Assembly: GCA_027415455.1 (NCBI GenBank)
Contig: DAIBSV010000097.1
Coordinates: 1 to 6,820 of the forward strand
Origin: Nitrospirota bacterium
GTDB lineage: Bacteria > Nitrospirota_A > Leptospirillia > Leptospirillales > Leptospirillaceae
Direction: 5' to 3'
Length of the DNA stretch: 6,820 nt
Positions 5,301 through 6,820 of this stretch are shown piece after piece; within the stretch, counting starts at the first letter, position 1; every line of letters begins with the position of its first letter. Under the pieces are notes generated by a model that did not search any database, was not told the origin of the DNA, and saw nothing but the letters and a program-made list of their open reading frames with translations. The position numbers were made by a program, and so were the translations under genes.

Positions 5301-6533
5301 ATGGAACAGAAAAAGAAAGACGGATCCGACCGCCCGTCCCGGGTGGTCTTGGCCTATTCGGGCGGGCTCGACACCTCGGTGGCGATCGTCTGGCTCAAGG
5401 AGACCTATGGGTGCGAGGTCATCTGCTACTGCGCCGATCTGGGTCAGGGGGAGGACCTCGAAGCCGTAGCGGAAAAGGCCCGGAAGAGCGGGGCTTCCGA
5501 CGTGGTCGTGGTCGACCTTCGGGAGATCTTCGTCCGGGACTATCTTTTTCCGATGATCCAGGCGGGGGCGGTTTACGAGGACGGCTATCTGCTGGGAACA
5601 TCGATCGCCCGCCCCCTGATCGCCAAGGTCCAGATGGAGATCGCACGGGAAAGGGGCGCGGATGCGGTCGCCCACGGGGCGACCGGAAAAGGAAACGACC
5701 AGGTCAGATTCGAGCTCGCCTACTACTATTTCAACCCCCGGATCCGGATCCTGGCCCCCTGGAGGCTCTGGAGCTTCACAAGCCGCTCCGAGCTCATCAA
5801 CTATTCGAAAAAACACCATATTCCCGTGACGGCCACCCTTGAGAAGCCCTACAGCGTTGACCGGAACCTCTTTCACACGAGTTACGAGGGGGGGATCCTC
5901 GAGGATCCCTGGTCGGCACCGCCGGAAGAGATCTTCCAGCTGACCCGGAATCCCCTGACCGCCCCCGATGAACCTGAAGAGGTGACGGTCTCGTTTGAAA
6001 AAGGACTCCCGATCGCGATCAACGGGGCGCTCCTCTCTCCCCTCGACCTCATGGAGAAGGCGAACAGCCTCGGAGCCCTCCATGGAATCGGACGGATCGA
6101 CCTCGTGGAGAGCCGCTTCGTGGGAATGAAGTCTCGCGGAGTTTACGAAACTCCCGGGGGCACTCTTCTTCATGCCGCCCACAGGGCCCTCGAGACGCTG
6201 ACGCTGGACCGCGAGCTCCTCTCCATGAAGGCCCAGTTCATGCCGCAATATGCCCGCATGATCTACAACGGCTTCTGGTTTTCGCCGGAACGGCTGGCCC
6301 TGGCCGACCTCATCGCCTCCACCCAGCACCGGGTGACGGGGGATGTCCGGCTCCTGCTCTACAAGGGGGGGATCCGTGTCCTGGGACGGCGCTCTCCTTA
6401 TTCCCTGTATCGAAAGGACCTGGCGACCTTCGAGACGGACAGCGTCTATCGGCAGGCCGATGCGGACGGCTTTATCCGGATCCAGGCCCTCCGTCTCAAG
6501 CTTTTTTCCGACCAGGAAGGAACCTCCCTGTGA
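5301..6533 (+). CDS. argG: Argininosuccinate synthase
   Basis: It condenses citrulline and aspartate using ATP, giving argininosuccinate, AMP and pyrophosphate. The 410 residues match the common short bacterial and eukaryotic type I form. The N-type ATP pyrophosphatase loop AYSGGLDTS is at 18-26. Other family signatures are GTSIARPL at 99-106 and AHGATGKGNDQVRFE at 124-138, which contributes to citrulline, aspartate and ATP binding. SVDRNLF at 185-191, GILEDP at 198-203, and ESRFVGMKSRGVYETPG at 270-286 are also present. YKGGIRVLGRRSPYSLY near 354-370 is the C-terminal arm involved in oligomerisation. ATG at 5301 is the chosen start. GGGAG at 5287-5291 gives nine bases of spacing, whereas the AGGAG directly touching the ATG is too close to act. 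It begins three bases after the argF stop and overlaps argH by four bases. Confidence 0.96.
   Translation: MEQKKKDGSDRPSRVVLAYSGGLDTSVAIVWLKETYGCEVICYCADLGQGEDLEAVAEKARKSGASDVVVVDLREIFVRDYLFPMIQAGAVYEDGYLLGTSIARPLIAKVQMEIARERGADAVAHGATGKGNDQVRFELAYYYFNPRIRILAPWRLWSFTSRSELINYSKKHHIPVTATLEKPYSVDRNLFHTSYEGGILEDPWSAPPEEIFQLTRNPLTAPDEPEEVTVSFEKGLPIAINGALLSPLDLMEKANSLGALHGIGRIDLVESRFVGMKSRGVYETPGGTLLHAAHRALETLTLDRELLSMKAQFMPQYARMIYNGFWFSPERLALADLIASTQHRVTGDVRLLLYKGGIRVLGRRSPYSLYRKDLATFETDSVYRQADADGFIRIQALRLKLFSDQEGTSL
5892..5909. repeat. Perfect 18-bp palindrome inside argG
   Basis: GGGATCCTC at 5892-5900 is followed directly by its exact reverse complement GAGGATCCC at 5901-5909, with no spacer. 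It encodes the conserved Gly-Ile-Leu-Glu-Asp-Pro of argininosuccinate synthase, so protein constraint explains much of it. No role in regulation is evident so deep in a coding region. Confidence 0.6.
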
Positions 6534-6820
6534 CCGGAGAAGAGACGGGCGGACCATCCGGGAAACCCTGGGGCGGTCGCTTCTCGGAGCCGACCGACCG
6601 GGATGTGGAGGCCTTCACGGAGTCCATCTCCTTCGACAAAAGGCTCTGGAGGGAAGACATCGAAGGCTCCCGGGCCCATGCCCGCATGCTCCGCCGGATC
6701 GGGCTCCTGTCCGAGGAGGAGCTCGGTCAGATTCTGACGGGGCTCGACAAGGTGGCGGAAGAGTTTTCCGGGGGAACATTTCCGGTCCGGATCGAGTGGG
6801 AGGACGTCCACATGCATGTG
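6530..6820 (+). CDS. argH: Argininosuccinate lyase, N-terminal part (cut by window end)
   Basis: Only the first 97 codons are present. The enzyme splits argininosuccinate into arginine and fumarate, the last step of the pathway, as a cytoplasmic tetramer of the fumarase/aspartase superfamily. The visible part has the standard opening KPWGGRFSEPTD at residues 12-23, then a helical stretch SISFDKRLWREDIEGSRAHARML. The final bases encode WEDVHMHV, the start of the family's E-D-[IV]-H signature. The catalytic serine loop (GSSxMPxKxNP) lies beyond the window. Translation probably starts at GTG 6530, sharing four bases with the argG stop (GTGA). AAGGA at 6517-6521 sits eight bases upstream. The overlap indicates coupled translation with argG. 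Full ArgH is usually about 460 residues. Confidence 0.94.
   Translation, partial: MTGEETGGPSGKPWGGRFSEPTDRDVEAFTESISFDKRLWREDIEGSRAHARMLRRIGLLSEEELGQILTGLDKVAEEFSGGTFPVRIEWEDVHMHV

Noticed and set aside
4125..6557. An 810-codon open frame on the minus strand across argD, argF and argG
   Set aside because: Its codons are exact reverse complements of argF and argG codons, because both genes share the same phase. It stays open only because these genes avoid TTA, CTA and TCA. The protein resembles nothing and is full of Arg, Gly, Pro and Asp, while the plus-strand genes are unmistakable.

Overview
The window is a compact, plus-strand stretch of a bacterial chromosome. It holds two very small membrane-protein genes, then a six-gene co-directional run: a YajR-type MFS transporter, a MthK-like K+ channel, and the arginine biosynthesis genes argD, argF, argG and argH, the last cut by the window end. 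Coding GC is fairly high and codon choice avoids TTA, CTA and TCA. Shine-Dalgarno sites are strong, and four of the six large genes start at GTG or TTG. I see no rRNA, tRNA, mobile element, CRISPR array or toxin/antitoxin. The features fit a Gram-negative bacterium, and the protein style reminds me of Nitrospirota such as Leptospirillum. That is an impression from memory, not a database result.

Layout. Bases 1-110 are AT-richer and probably hold a promoter. Bases 111-239 and 271-456 encode single-helix membrane microproteins of 42 and about 61 residues, which I cannot assign to a family. Bases 457-682 are a non-coding gap with two hairpins (one followed by a short T run), a possible promoter and a 9-bp tandem repeat. 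From 683 onward the genes are nearly contiguous: gaps of 19, 22, 2 and 3 bases, then a 4-base overlap. This suggests one transcript with translational coupling.

How the genes work together. argD, argF, argG and argH carry out N-acetylornithine formation, citrulline formation, argininosuccinate formation and argininosuccinate cleavage. These are the transaminase step and the last three steps of arginine synthesis. argA/argJ, argB and argC are not in the window. The two genes at the head of the run have no known role in arginine synthesis. One is a proton-dependent-type transporter with a C-terminal YAM-like domain. The other is a two-helix K+ channel with a cytoplasmic nucleotide-binding RCK module. 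They may be linked to the arg genes only by transcription.

The best candidate for something overlooked is inside the channel gene. A strong ribosome binding site sits seven bases before Met99, exactly at the junction between membrane and RCK parts. The archaeal channel MthK makes its free RCK subunits from an internal start at the same place. The channel also has TVGYQ rather than TVGYG as its filter sequence. I found no convincing wholly new system; the rest of the window is ordinary housekeeping.
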